Below, in pieces: positions 29,827 through 42,600 of a stretch of 64,000 bases of DNA. Location: assembly GCA_963691705.1 (NCBI GenBank), contig OY829542.1:35760579-35824578 (forward strand). The letters run 5' to 3'. The translations under genes were made by a program, and so were the position numbers. Source of the DNA: Viola odorata. Lineage: Eukaryota > Streptophyta > Magnoliopsida > Malpighiales > Violaceae. Under the pieces are notes generated by a model, which was not told the origin of the DNA, did no database searches, and was given only the letters and a program-made list of their open reading frames with translations. Every line of letters begins with the position of its first letter. Position 1 is the first letter of the stretch.

Positions 29827-30114
29827 TATTCGGTAACGCTCAGGAAACCCGTGTCTAGTTGCTTTGCGACTTCCTTTTTTTCAGAAGGGTGTCAGGACGT
29901 ATCCTTCGGAACTTTTGCTTTAACAGTTTGAACTCAGGTTTCACTGCGATGCGATGTACAACTTTACCAGGATCGAGACCTGGCATGTCTTCGCCTGGCC
30001 ACACGAATACCTCTACATACTTTGTACGAAGGGTGATTAACCTTTCTCTTTAAGGTTGTCCCAATCTTGACCATTTTCTAATTTTCACTGCTTGGCCCCA
30101 AGTTTATCTCTTCT
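29827..30114 (-). pseudogene. Element C pol, section before RT (copy 1)
   Basis: Minus-strand reading gives VFVWPGEDMPGLDPGKVVHR, IAVKPEFKLLKQKFRRIRPD and VTEYP, the stretch normally just ahead of RT in Ogre-like polyproteins. It joins directly to the RT fragment at 1-1572 across the B insertion. Cut at 30114 by the tandem-duplication junction. Confidence 0.8.
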
Positions 30115-30118
30115 CACC
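30115..30118. other. Tandem-duplication junction with 4-bp filler
   Basis: TTCT (end of copy 1) is followed by CACC and then GTTTTTGATTTTG (start of copy 2, equal to 17773). CACC occurs at neither source end. Confidence 0.8.
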
Positions 30119-30586
30119 GTTTTTGATTTTGTAATCGATGCGCCCTCCTCTTTTTTGTAATGTTGACAATATCGCTTCTTTCTTGGTTAGGCCACTGCTT
30201 TTTGAATGGAATTTCTCTATCCACTTTGTTTCATAATACTATCGGTGCGATTGTTCGACCATGGCGTTTGGTGTCGTGTTTCTACTTTTGGAGACATGTC
30301 CTTTCTGTAGTTGCGTGACTTTCAATTCAGGCTCCTCAGCTACATCTATCTATTGACCTTATCGTTGTGTCTTCTGGTACTATTCCCGTGGGCGAGTCAG
30401 CGTTGTTTCTGACCGTGTTGTGCTTAAATCAATGCCACCCTTTGAATTCTTTAGTCTTGTTACTTTCAGACCTGTCGCGACGATATTGCTGTGATATGGA
30501 CACCTTTCCAACTCTACTTCACCGGGTATCAAACGCTCGGCTACTAGCTGGGGTGTCTTTTTCTTTCCAAGTGTCGAAGATTGGCT

Positions 30587-31086
30587 TGGGGCGTGCCTCG
30601 TCTTAGTGAGCCGTCTGATCAGGACCGGGTATCACAAGGATAGGATTTTCACTCCCAAGCGTTGATACCTCGCGTCTCTGGAGCGTGCCTCGTCTTAATG
30701 GGTCGTCTGTGTGAGCACGGTTGCTACAAGGATAGGATTTTCACTTCCAGGACGGAGTTGCTATCTCCTCGGGGCGTGCCTCGTCTTAATGGGTTGTCTG
30801 TGTGAGCACGGTTGCCACAAGGATAGGATTTTCACTCCCGAGGATGCCGGGGCGTGCCTCGTCTTAATGGGCCGTCTATGTGAGCACGGTTGCCACAAGG
30901 ATAGGATTTTCACTCCCGGGAGCGTTTGGGGCGCGCCTCGTCTTAATGGGCCGTCTGTGTGAGCACGGTTGCCGCAAGGATAGGATTTTCACTCCCAACG
31001 CTATATTATGCCAGGGCGTGCCTCGTCTTAGTGAGTTGTCTGATCAGGACCAGCCATCACAAGGATAGGATTTTCACTCCTGGCAT
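30587..31086. repeat. Tandem array of 79-90 bp units (B, copy 2)
   Basis: Same six units as 18241-18740 in the same order and number. Confidence 0.92.
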
Positions 31087-31181
31087 TCTTCATTTGCCTG
31101 CATGTTTTCAGTCACAAAGTGCACGAAGAGTGCTTATGATTCATTCGTTAGAATAATATTGTCATTACCGGGTAAGGAAGA

Positions 31182-32327
31182 CTAGTTCCTGGCATGGTAT
31201 AGCTTCAGCCGAGCGATGTTCCAAGAGTTTTGCAAGGGCATTCCATCGAGCATTTCCAAATGGTAGGCTCCCCTCCCAACGACGCGTGTGACGCGATATG
31301 GTCCGTCCCAATTTGGGCTGAGTTTTCCCATGCGTTGCCCTGCTGCTCGCTTGTCTCTGAGCACTAAATCCCCTGCTTTAAGCAGTCGTTCTCTCACTTA
31401 CCTGTTGTGGTGTTGTGCCATTTTCCTTTTGTAATATAGGGTCTTTAGGAGGGTTTCCTCGTGTGCTTCTGGTAGTGCGTCAAGGTTAGCGCGCAACATT
31501 TCCTCATTGGTTTCTTCTTTGAAATGAGCCACTCGAAGGCTTATGGTGCCAATTTCTACCGGTGTGACAGCTTTTATTCCGAAAGCCAACGCGAAGGGGG
31601 TTTCTCCTGTGCTAGCCTTGACAGTCATGCGGTAGGCCCACAATACGTATGGCAGTTCGTCTGGCGATTTATTTTTGGAACCATCCAGGTTTCTTTTGAT
31701 GCCACTGAGAATACTGCGGTTGGTTACTTCGGCCTGGCCATTAGTTTGAGGGTGTGCGACAGAAGAGAACCTTTGTTCTATCTGAAATTTTGCACACTGC
31801 TCTCTGAAGAATTGGCTCGTAAACTGCATCCCGTTATCGCTAACCAGCACACGCGGTACCCCGAATCGCATGATGACTTGGTGTTTAAAGAAATGCCAAA
31901 TTTTCTCAGTGGTGATGGTGGCTAACGCCTCGGCTTCGGCCCATTTTATGAAATAGTCTACCGCCACGACCACAAATTTTAGCTGAGATCTGGCCTTCAG
32001 AAACGGGCCCAAAATGTCAATGCCCCACTTACCAAATGGGCATGGAGCGACTATCTCTGAAATCTGCACGGCCGATTTTCTAGGGACCTTAGGATACTCT
32101 TGACATTTCTGGCAGGTTTTTATGAAGTTATGGCAATCTCTTCGAATGGTGGGCCAGTAGAACCCTGACCGAAAGACTTGGGATGCCAAGGTGTCGCTGG
32201 CGACGTGCATGCCGCATATCCCTTCGTGAATTTCTCGCAACACGTGAAGGCCTTCCTGCTCCGACACGCACTTAGCGGCCGTATGAGAGAAATATCTCCG
32301 GATTAATTCTCCGTTGTAGTATGTGCA
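31182..32327 (-). pseudogene. Integrase of element B (copy 2)
   Basis: As 18836-19981, with a few substitutions: in copy 2 the residue after PC is Pro (PFGKWG) where copy 1 has Leu, and IRRDC replaces IRSDC. Same stops. Confidence 0.88.
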
Positions 32328-33087
32328 TCACGCCGCTCGTTTTAGGATTTTCCTTTTTTCCGCGTTTTCCTTCGGTAACTCCTCATGTTTCAGATATTTT
32401 ATTACTGGGATTCTCCAGTCATTTTCTATTTCCTCCACACAGAGCGATGCTTGTTCTTCCATGAAAGAAGGTGTGGATAGTTCCCCGTAATGTACATCCT
32501 GAGGTACGGAGGTTTCAAAATTGGCTGCCATTTTGGCGAGGCTGTCTGCCTCCACATTATCCTCCCTGGGAATATGCTCAAAGATGACCTGGGTGCCTTT
32601 CCCCTGTATTTCTGACAACTCTCATTTTACTTTGGCCAAGTATTGGATCTATTATTAGTTTAGAATCTCCGCGTATCGTTAGGTGTAGACCGCGTTTTGC
32701 TTTTGTGGCATGTGCAGCTTTGATGGAGAAGTTGTTTCCTATTCTGAGCCCTGCTAGCAACGCTTCATATTCTGCCGCATTGTTGGACAACGGTTGCAAG
32801 ATTCTGATGGCATATCGTATCTTCATGCCGTTTGGTCCAATTAGGAAAACACCCGCGCCTGCTAACTCTTGATTTTTTGCTCCGTCCACGTGAATAACCC
32901 ATGAGTCCGTATAAGTTTCCAGGGTCAATAAGCATGAGTCCTGCGCCTCCTTTTTTAATGGTTCTACCAGCGCGTCTTCTGTGAATGTACATTCCGCTAT
33001 GAAATCAGCTAACTCTTGGGCTTTAACGGCCGGTCTAGCCTTGTACTGTAGCCCATATTGTTCGAGTTCGATTGCCCAGATTTGCAT
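32328..33087 (-). pseudogene. Second RNase H of element B (copy 2)
   Basis: As 19982-20741, including the same frameshift, with a Pro to Leu change (SCLLTLETY). Confidence 0.83.
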
Positions 33088-34455
33088 TCTCTCTTAGGAC
33101 TTTGGCTTTCTAAAGATTTTTCTCAAAGGCTGATCGGTGAGTACAGTGACGGGGTGGGCTTGAAAGTATCGGTCCATCTTTCACGTTGCCTGTATTAGGG
33201 CAAGCGCTATCTTTTCAATGCGGGCGTAACACAACTCAGCATCTTTCAATATGTGGCTGATAAAAAATACAGGACGGTGTATAGGCCCCTCGCTTCGTAC
33301 GAGGACAGCGTTGACTACCTCGTCAGCTACGCCCAGGTATAGATATAGCTCATCGCCAGATTCAGGCCTTGTTAGCTCAAACGCTTTCTCGCATTCCTCT
33401 ATCCATCCGAAGGGGGCCTTATTTCGAATGACTTTAAAAAAGGGTAAACATCTCTCACCCTGTCTGGAGATGAACCGTCCTAACGCGATGATGCGCCCGG
33501 TAAGCTTCTGTATTTCTTTAACAGTCCGAGGAGGTATCATATCCTGGATGGCCTTTATCTTCGAAGGGTTAGGCTGGATACCCTTCCGACTAACCACGTA
33601 GCCCAAGAATTTACCCGTTTGGAACGTGAACATGCATTTTCGGGGATTCAATTTCATTTTGTACTATTCCATCACGTTGAAGACTTCCTCCAAATCAGCT
33701 AGGTGGTCTTTAAATCTTTGACTTTTAACTAGGATGTCGTCTACGTAAGCCTCTACGTTTCTCCCAATTTGCTTTTCTAAGACTTTATTTGCCATGCACT
33801 GGAACGTTGCCCCGACATTTTTTAGCCCAAACGGCATTGGAGTGTAGCAGTAAGTAGCCCTCAGGGTGATGAAGGCGGTTTTCTCTTCGTCTTCCACGGC
33901 CATGGGAATTTGGTGATACCCGGAGTTAGCATCTAGGGAGCTTAGGTAGGCATACCCGGCAGTTTGGTCGACCAACTGATCGATTCGAGGAAGGGGATAG
34001 CAATCCTTGGGGCAGGCGTTGTTCAAGCCAGTGAAATCGATGCACATGCGCCAATCCCCGTTAGGCTTAGGAACTAACACAGGGTTAGCTAACCAGGTCG
34101 GGTATTGGACTTCTCGGATGAACCCCACTTCCGTAAGCTTTAGTAGCTCTTTCTCAATAGCTGCTGTCTTTTCTGGTGATAAAACGCGTCGCCTTTGCTG
34201 AACAGGCTTGGCGTCAAGGTTAACATTTAGCCGGTGTTCTGCAACCTCTCGCGAAATTCTGGGCATGTCTGCTGGTTTCCACGCGAATTCTCCTCTGCAT
34301 TTTCTTAGTAGTCGGGCTAACTGCATACTCTCTTCAGGGCTCAGCTTCTCGCTAACCAAGAGATTAGCTTCACTGTCCTTACTGACAAGTATTGACATCA
34401 TCCGATCTAGCGGCTGAGTGCGCTTTTCTTCTTTATCGTTGAAGGGATCGTCCAT
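33088..34455 (-). pseudogene. Reverse transcriptase and first RNase H of element B (copy 2)
   Basis: As 20742-22109. YVDD box kept and the same internal stops; one visible change (SEKLSPEE for SEKMSPEE). Confidence 0.88.
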
Positions 34456-34461
34456 TACACA

Positions 34462-35094
34462 TTAACGATCACAACTCCTTTGAGTCATGAGCAAGTAGCA
34501 TTCAGCAGCTAACTTTTGGTCCCCTTTGATCGAAACCACGCCGTCCCACGAGGAGTACTTCATCCGCAGGTGTTTTTGTGATATCGCTGCCCCGAAGCGA
34601 TTGAGGAACGGCCGCCCTAGTATGGCGTTATAAGGAAGGGTTAGGTCTACGACCAGAAATAATAACTCTTCAGAGCGTTTGGATGTGTCTTCTCGGAAAT
34701 ATACTGACAGTGACGTGATTCCTGCAACTGGGATCGGTACCCCATCAATCCTGACAATTGGCCTTCTACAAGGCTTTAACTCACCGTCAGGGCGCTTCAT
34801 CAAGTTGTATGCTTCTAGTGAAAATAAATTCACTGCACTCCCATTATCGACAAGGGTTCGTCTTACTCTGTGGCTACCGATAACGGGCGTTACTACCAAC
34901 GCATCGTTATGCTGGAAAACAATGCCTTTTTCGTCTTCTTCTGAGAAAGACAATACCATCTTGTCTAAGGCACTTATTGCCTCGATCTTCCCCTGTGTGC
35001 TTTCTCGTTTGCATTTCTCCCCGGGACTGGGCGTTTGTGGCATAGCTTCCTCAAAATAAGGTGCCCCACCCGCGATGATGTTAATCATAGGCAT
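34462..35094 (-). pseudogene. Retropepsin region of element B (copy 2)
   Basis: As 22116-22748; protein sequence appears unchanged. Confidence 0.83.
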
Positions 35095-35122
35095 CTGATC
35101 GCTGTGAACAATGAGAGTCTCC

Positions 35123-35448
35123 CTATTCTGCCCAGGGAGATGGCATTTGCCTATAGTCAGATGTCACTTCAATCGGATTGTTCCTAGCCTCCTCTCTTGT
35201 CTTAGTGGTAAATTCTCCGAGATAGCCTTCTTCAACTAGGCGTTCTATGGCCAGTTTCAATTCTCTGCACACATCCGTTGAGTGCCCTTTGACTTTATGG
35301 AACTTACAGAATGCATTTTCTCTTCCCCCCATAATTACTCAACTAGGGTTTCACAGGAGCTGGGTAACGGATAGGTAAGTTTCGCTGCTGAACTATCGCT
35401 AGGATTTCCGCCCTTGGGAGTATGAGGGAAGGAAGGTCAGGGTCGTAT
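35123..35448 (-). pseudogene. gag C-terminus with zinc knuckle (B, copy 2)
   Basis: As 22777-23102. The G run at the frameshift reads CAGGGAGATGG here instead of CAGGGGGATGG. In this copy no gag N-terminal half exists: its left partner was not included in the duplication. Confidence 0.83.
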
Positions 35449-36898
35449 GGGCGACTGTTGGAACCCCCCACGTTGGTAACGGAAGACCCCTCTCCGCCAA
35501 GTGTTCCGAGATTAAGAGTGTTCGAATTAAAGCCAGCAGCAACAAAAGTAGAATAAATCAGAGAATCACCTAAAATGTGGGGATCGCGGCCGAAACTAGC
35601 ACTTTGTGATTGGTCGACAGGCGCACCTCCACCCCCAGGGGCCGTTAGAGGAGGATTAGTAGCGGACGACGAAGGGCTATGTGGAAACTCATAGCGAGCC
35701 TTCTTCTGACACTCTCAGAGCGACTCCGCGATAGACATATCACATTGAGAGGATGAATGAGCAGGGGCAGCACCTACTTCCTAAACAACAGAAAAGCATA
35801 GTAAGAAAATTGCGCAAAAAAAGAAAAACAGTAGGGGGGAAATAAATAAATACCTGGGTGCTCAGAGGAATGCCAGAAGGGATCGTATCAGCTGTCGCCT
35901 CTAAGGAAACGACAGTTGGGGAAGAAATGAGATGCGTAGCACGCGTCTTCCTAGCCCTCTTCTTCTTCACAACCCGAGTTTGAGGAGGCGGCGTTTGAGC
36001 AGTATCTGGAGCAGCGACAGCTTTGGCTTCGGCCTCCGCCCTTTTCTTTTGCTCCCGTTTCCTCTTCCTTCGGAAGTACTCAGGCTCCCAACCGGGTGGA
36101 GGCACTGCACAGTTACAAAACGTTAGTGTTAGTACTTCCCTGTAGAACAAAGAAAACGGCCAAACGCTCACCCTTTTTGCATTCCTCCATATCCAACCCG
36201 TTAGCCACTCTACGGGCGTCAACGCTAAAGTCTAACTGAAGCAGCGTCTTCAACCAGCCGTCTTCCGGGTCAGAAAGGGGTTTCCTGTTACCCCAACCCC
36301 CATCTTTAATTTCTTCATTAAATCCGGCCCTCCATAAAGGCTCAGGCAGCTCAACAACAAAAAATTCTTCTTTCCGGCGAGGAACAGAAGACTCGATGCC
36401 CATGAGCTTCCAAGTAAAGGGCTTAAGTGAGCCATCTTCATAGCGGGGAGATATTGATATCACCCCTTTCCGAGAATACAGCTGAAAAATATTGTGAAGT
36501 AACGCCAGAGTGGGGGATTCAATCCCTTTGAAGCGGCACAATGCCGCAAAGGCGCTAACAACGCACATCGCGTTAGGGCTCAACTGAGCCGGAGCCAAGT
36601 CAGAATCAGCCAACAACAATTTCACGAGCGGATCAAGGGGAAGACGAAACCCATGATCAAACAATTTGGCATACATCATTCTATTATTACTGGGCAAAAC
36701 ACTATTTAGGCGAAGCAATTCAGAAGCAGCATATACGGGATAATCTTTAGGGAACCGAGCATTAGACTCGGCTAACTTGAGATGAATTAAAGGCAATGTG
36801 TAGAGAGAAGTGGGCGTACTATCAATTTTCTCTTCCCCAACAGACCTTTGAGGATCTTCTTCCTCGACAGATTTTTTAGAACGAGTTTTAGCCATGAC
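35449..36898 (-). pseudogene. Antisense gene aORF1, 5' exons (B, copy 2)
   Basis: As 23103-24552, same splice signals. Changes include Ile to Val (ESSVPRR) and Val to Ala (KKRAEAEAK). The 3' coiled-coil part is absent from copy 2 because 16921-17758 lies left of the duplicated block, so this copy is truncated. The 18-bp inverted-repeat half is at 35449-35466. Confidence 0.7.
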
Positions 36899-37514
36899 TA
36901 ACAAAGGAGAAAGAAAGAGAAAAGAAAGGGATGTGTACCTTAGTAAAAGAAAATACCAGGAGACCCAGACTAAGAAAGATGGAGCGGCGTGGGTTATTTT
37001 CCAGAAGGAAACAGAGGAAGAGGAGATTAAAAAAGAAGAAGGAGATAGGGGAAATATTATATATAACCCTGAGAAGGTAAAAAGGTATGGCCAATCAGCG
37101 ACCGACATATGGCAAAGCAGATTGGCAAAGAGAGTGGCACGCGCGAGAAGTCATAAGTTTCAAAACAATGATGAAACGTTTCAGCATTCACGTCTCCCTA
37201 GAAGATGCCCGCGTCAAACGCTTCTCCATGAAAAAGACACGTGTTTTTATTCATCATTACTTTCCGAATCGCATTAATGGGGAGACTGCCGCATTTAATG
37301 ACCTAAAAAGCAGTGCTGGCCTCACCAAACGGTGTGATGATGCAAAGAAGATAATGAAGAAAACAAGTAACGACACAGTGAGTCAAACGGCGCGATAAGG
37401 GCTACATGGCGTCAGCATTATTACAGAAGCAACAATGTCAAATGATTCTCATGGAAAAATAAAGAAATATAGATAGCAATAGGAATAACAATCAAAGGGG
37501 AACGTCCAGGATCG

Positions 37515-39639
37515 TCAGCCCTTTTCCCCTTCCGGGGTGGATAAGCCATCCCCTCTTTTGCTAACCTCATCCATTACAGCAGAGATATAATCAGCAACCT
37601 GGGCTGGGTTAGAAGAGTCACCCTTAAAGCGGGTTGCGAATCCAGAAGTAAAGGCTTCCAAGACCTTCTTCTTCCACCACTCCACCTTTAGCGGTGTCCT
37701 AGCAAATTCTTTGTCTCGAGCCAGCATCTCTTCGCGAAGAAGGAGATTTTTCTTCTTTTCCAATAATAACACTGCCTCCAGAACCTCCACCTTCGCTTTA
37801 CCTGCGGATCTCTCTCTGTTTAGTTCCTTTTGTGACTCGTCATAAAGACGCGTTAGCAACTTCACATGGTCCGTTGATCGGTCAAGCTGCACCTTTTGAG
37901 CGCATACCGCGCTAGAAAAATTTCGCAACTCGTGATCATGAATGTCGAACAGATAGTTCAGATGACGGAAGGTATCCAGAGAATCATTCATAACATACCG
38001 GTGACGGAATTTCGGAGAAAGCTAAAGAAATTTCTCTCTCTTTGCGGGAACTCATCATTTCCCCTATCAAGGGCGCGGTAAACTCATCTCTAGAAAAGGG
38101 TTTGGGTATTCCGGCAGCGCGGAGGCCGTCAAAACAGAACCTTGTCAAGTTCATGCGGTAAGCCGGAGTCCCGTTAGGGCCCCATAGGAAAGATTGATGG
38201 ATGGAGTTGAAGAGGAACCCTCAGCAAGCACATTCGAGATAGGAGTAAAAAACAACTGCGGAAGGGCTTTAGGCGGCAATTCGACAGCTGAGTCTGCAAC
38301 AGAATATGTGGCTATTACGTCGGGAATACAGTGAGAAATCGGAGAGTCAGGAGCGTTAGCAGTAGGTGGGGAACCTGCCATCGGTATGGGCCCCACCACA
38401 GCAGGACAGGTAGTAGTCGACGCCTCAGTAATCTTCACCGGCTGAGAAGTACTTGCCTTAGACGGGGCAGTGGGTACAGGAGCAGACGTCGCGTTAACAG
38501 AAGGTACCCCGGTAGTCCGCCTACTTGTGTCTACTCGAAGCTTCTTCCGACAAGAAGAAGAAGCATGACGAAGGTCTGGTTTCGCATCCGTATCCTCCTC
38601 ATCGCTATCAATCGCCCTTGTCGTGGTTTGGCCGAAATTTGTTCCCTTGCGACGATCTGGTAGCCAATTCTCGACGAAGCGAGAAGCTCGGACAGAGTCG
38701 CCGAGCCTTCGCCCTCCCTGAGCAACCGTCTTGGTTCTTCTCCTCTAAGGCCGAGCACCTTGGCAGTTGGAGCCTTCGACAGGGGGAGAGGCTGGTAAAG
38801 TTTAGAGTGGCGTTACATTCAATGGAGTGCCAACGTTACCAGGTGATTAACCGTCAGCATCTCCTACAAAAAAGAGAAGCGTGTTAAGACAAGGAACGAA
38901 TGCGAAAGAAAGCAAGAAGAGAGGCAGACTTACCCATAACGCACTCCTCCAGAGGCCTGAATAAAGTAAATTCGCGGATACGATAGCAGGTATCCACGTC
39001 TAACAAAGCGTAAGCCTGCTGTAGCTCAGCTCTGGTCAGTATCGCGGGATTCGCCCAAATAGGGTCTATGAGCTCCTGGTTGAAATTAATGCGCCACAAA
39101 CGAGACGGTAGCTCGAGAATAAAGAAACTGCCTTTCCAGTCAGCCACACTCCTCTCAAAACCATGAAATCGCTGCCAAAACGACTGCGCGAACGCGTCAT
39201 CCCATCGAGGAGTGATATCGATTAAACAATCATGACAATTCATACTAAAGAATTTGCGAAATAAATTGAGAGATGGGGTGAGAATGTTCCTCAACTCGCA
39301 AGCGCGAAGAAAGGCATAAACCCCACACCAGGAAGAAGGAGTTATCTGGGCAGGATTAAGGTTGTACTCCCGCAGCAGCGTTAGTATTGATTCATGAACG
39401 GGAAAGCGAAAACCATAAAGGAACATCTTAAAATAAAGTAGCCTACAGAAACCCCACGCTGGATCGTGAAGCCGCATGTGACTTTCAGGAACAGAGGGCT
39501 CATACCCGGGGGGAAAGGTAATACCGTGTTCCTCTAATTCAGCTTTTAGAACCACATCGCATGTAAAAATACTGGGTGATTGTGCGACCTCTGGATCCAT
39601 GGGTCTCCAAATAACCTGGCGAGGCCTATTCCTAACCAT
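37515..39639 (-). pseudogene. Antisense gene aORF2 (B, copy 2)
   Basis: As 25169-27293, with the same intron and stops. Amino-acid changes seen: QELIDPIW for QELIGPIW, SSAVCAQ for SSAVWAQ, TFRHL for TFHHL. Confidence 0.68.
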
Positions 39640-40148
39640 AATAAAATAGGAAATCTGAGAGAATGGAAAGGGTACCTTATAAGTGAAGATTTACGGGTGA
39701 CTCTCGGTGGACGACGGCCGGCAACCAGGAGGTTATTCCGAGGAAAGATGAAGAAAGACGAAAAAGAAAATTTGAAGCGAAGGCAAAAGTGTTGGAAAGA
39801 GATAATGGCCCTTTTTAAAAGGGGTTAAAATGCCACCACATTAATGGAGCTACCAATCACGTGGGGACGCGTGTAAGAAGAAGGTGGCCACGTGGAAGTA
39901 CATTAAAGGAATCTGGGAAGGGAAGTTATTCGTCGTGATTCCCCAAAGGGTGGCAAAGTTGACTCAGTCAAAAATAATTGTGAAGCGGTTGCCTCAGTAA
40001 GGCTAACCCCTCACGATAGCTATCAGCGAGACCATCACGCTGACGGAGAGATAGTGACAAAGAGAAAGATAGAAAGCATTATTTTATTCATAAAATGCCA
40101 AAAGGCATGTACAGTATGCGTAGCATAAGGGCACTAATCCTTATCGGG

Positions 40149-40550
40149 CTAGTAAATGCCATAGTGATAGACCCCGTCGTCATCCAGGAACGGCATCTTC
40201 TCGTTAGCGGGTGGAGAAGGTCCATCCACTTCCTTCCAGGGCCCTGACGGGCCTGACTTTCCCTTGGCGCATGACCCTACCGCTCCAGCATCAACATCAA
40301 CAGAAGAAGTTTTCTCCAACGAATAGTCAGATAAAGGAAAGCGTTTGCCAGTTTCCTGAATAGTGGAACCAGAAGAATCCAAGGCCGCGGCGGACACCTT
40401 GGGGGTTTTCTCCCTTTGCCTCTTGCGGCCCTTTCGACGGGCTGGAGGCCTCCATGGTGGTGACGGAGGAGGATGATCTGAGTCCGGCGATGTTGGAGGA
40501 GTTGGCAGGGAGTCGCGATCAATGGATCTCAAAAAATAGAAATCTGCCAT
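40149..40550 (-). CDS. Antisense small ORF aORF3 (B, copy 2)
   Basis: 133 codons, identical in protein sequence to 27803-28204, with the same TATA-like and AATAAA signals. Confidence 0.48.
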   Translation of the reverse strand: MADFYFLRSIDRDSLPTPPTSPDSDHPPPSPPWRPPARRKGRKRQREKTPKVSAAALDSSGSTIQETGKRFPLSDYSLEKTSSVDVDAGAVGSCAKGKSGPSGPWKEVDGPSPPANEKMPFLDDDGVYHYGIY

Positions 40551-41058
40551 TCGACTTGCAAATAAATAAAAGAAAAGAAGAAGATGAAGATGAACAGAAA
40601 ACGGGGAAAGCAACTCCCTTAAATAGTCCAAGAAGTGCTCCGATCCTCACACACGCCTCTGAAAAACAATTAAGGCGCCTAGAAAAGGTAACCGTAATTG
40701 CAGAATCTAATCCGGCACAAGCATACCCGCTCGTTAAATGCGCCAATCAAGGGGCACCAAAAAACCGCCCAACCACCCACCTCTGGGAAGGCGGCACAGG
40801 AAACAGTCAAAGCAGGACATTCATTGCTGATTCTCGGGACATAATCACTGCAATACTGTGTCTCGAGGAAGACTCATTTTCAGTTGGGCTTACAACGAAT
40901 GCCACCAACCAACACACCCAAAAAATCAAGCGAGAAAAAAGAAGACTTGATAATAATAGAAACAACCATTTATTTATTTATGGCCTGAACGGCCTTAGCA
41001 TCAGACGCATGTACAAGAAAGCATAAGAAAAAGAAACAGGAAGGAGCGAAGACAGTAG

Positions 41059-41442
41059 TCAGGTGTTGGATCCGGCATCATCCTCCCCTGGCACGACGGG
41101 AACCTCCCTCAAGGCGTCATCAACAGAGGTCAGCTTGGCAGAACAGGCCCTCATACCCTTCAAGCAGCAGGCCAGCAAATCTTTCCTCTGCTGCAGCATA
41201 GAAGCAACTACCTCGATGTGGGAAGTGGTGGTGGCCAACTTCGCCAGACTCTCCAAAGGATTGAAATCCTCCATAGACATTCCCAGCTGCCTAGACAGAA
41301 CGGGGGTTGACAGTCCTTGCAACTCCAGGACATCCTCCGAGGTCTTGATGATCATCCTCTCTAGGAATCCGATGTCACCTTCGGTGAGGTTTTTCAGAGT
41401 CATAGCTTTGGAGATCAGGAAATTTCTGGTCAGCTCATCCAT
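41059..41442 (-). CDS. Antisense small ORF aORF4 (B, copy 2)
   Basis: 127 codons, same protein as 28713-29096; the one base change seen (CCAGGAC for CCAAGAC) is silent. Confidence 0.48.
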   Translation of the reverse strand: MDELTRNFLISKAMTLKNLTEGDIGFLERMIIKTSEDVLELQGLSTPVLSRQLGMSMEDFNPLESLAKLATTTSHIEVVASMLQQRKDLLACCLKGMRACSAKLTSVDDALREVPVVPGEDDAGSNT

Positions 41443-41608
41443 GGTAAAAATATATAAAGGGAAAAAAGCGAAAAAAGGTGAGAAATTTGCACGATCAAGG
41501 CAGGCCCATTTCCAAAGAAAGAGCCACCCCAGCATATAATAGACTGACAAGCAGAAGAAGGAGCGTTAGCCCTTGGTAAACACTCGGGCTCATTTTCAGT
41601 TGGGCTTA

Positions 41609-42167
41609 TGATAACAATACGCCTAACGGCAAGGACATTTTCGTCTTACACCCTGAGAAGAGGGTAAAACTACTGTCCCTACCGATCTGACAGCGTCGAG
41701 GCTATGGGACTGACACTGGGATGGTCGACATCAACAAGGGGGTCTCACACATCACACTGTCATAACAGATGTCGTTACCCCATCCTAGGACAAGACGGGC
41801 TTCTTGAGAGGAGCGTAGATGTCGCCTTGCCTAGGTAATGCCTACCCCTATACATATATCTGGCGATAGCCCACTCCATCAAAGGGGAACTTTAACCCCC
41901 TCTGACGGGCGCGTTAGCCCCTTGTGGTCGAGATCACTCAGAAATGATCCACTTTCGCCTATAAATACCTCCCCCACAAAGGAGGAAGGGAAGCAGAAAT
42001 TGCTGGTCCAAGCTCTGCCATTCTTATCACCAATACTAACTTAAGCATCGGAGTGTTTCCGCCGGAGACCCCCTCCGGCGTCTTGCAGGTGCATCGGACC
42101 ACCGTGGATCCCGAACTCGTGAAGCCCTTTCCCCGTCTATCCTTCTGCAGCCGACAAATTCTTATCA
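41609..42167 (+). repeat. B 3' LTR (copy 2)
   Basis: As 29263-29821. The stem-loop at 42060-42080 is fully paired here. ATGGG follows at 42168-42172. Confidence 0.93.
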
Positions 42168-42172
42168 ATGGG

Positions 42173-42600
42173 TATTCGGTAACGCTCAGGAAACCCGCGT
42201 CTAGTTGCTTTGCGACTTCCTTTTTTTCAGAAGGGTGTCAGGACGTATCCTTCGGAACTTTTGCTTTAACAGTTTGAACTCAGGTTTCACTGCGATGCGA
42301 TGTACAACTTTACCAGGATCGAGACCTGGCATGTCTTCGCCTGGCCACACGAATACCTCTACATACTTTGTACGAAGGGTGATTAACCTTTCTCTTTAAG
42401 GTTGTCCCAATCTTGACCATTTTCTAATTTTCACTACTTGGCCCCAAGTTTATCTCTTCTAACTCTTTCTGACGGGGGACCATTTCTTTCTCTGAATTTT
42501 CCACTAAACGATCTATCTCGTGTGGAGTCTCAACCTTGTCCTCAGTCTCGGAGGTGATCTCTTTACCCGAAACCGATTTAACATTCATCCTAAGAATAAA
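42173..42600 (-). pseudogene. Element C pol, section before RT (copy 2 and onward)
   Basis: Repeats 29827-30114 and continues past the duplication end (42460) into KEITSETEDKVETPHEIDRL, then MVPRQKELEEINLG and VKIGTTL, the acidic linker that precedes this section in Ogre-like polyproteins. This is the original right flank of B in element C. Confidence 0.75.

Larger units (their letters stand above)
17773..30114. repeat. 12.34-kb segmental tandem duplication, copy 1
   Basis: 12,342 bp repeated at 30119-42460 with a constant offset of 12,346, so no net indels. About 27 single-base differences were noticed (roughly 0.2%). It covers the array, inverted pol, antisense genes and 3' LTR of B, the ATGGG duplication and 288 bp of element C. 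Confidence 0.95.
30119..42460. repeat. 12.34-kb segmental tandem duplication, copy 2
   Basis: Copy of 17773-30114. It lacks the B 5' LTR and gag and the nested Athila element. After 42460 the sequence leaves the repeat and continues into element C. Confidence 0.95.
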
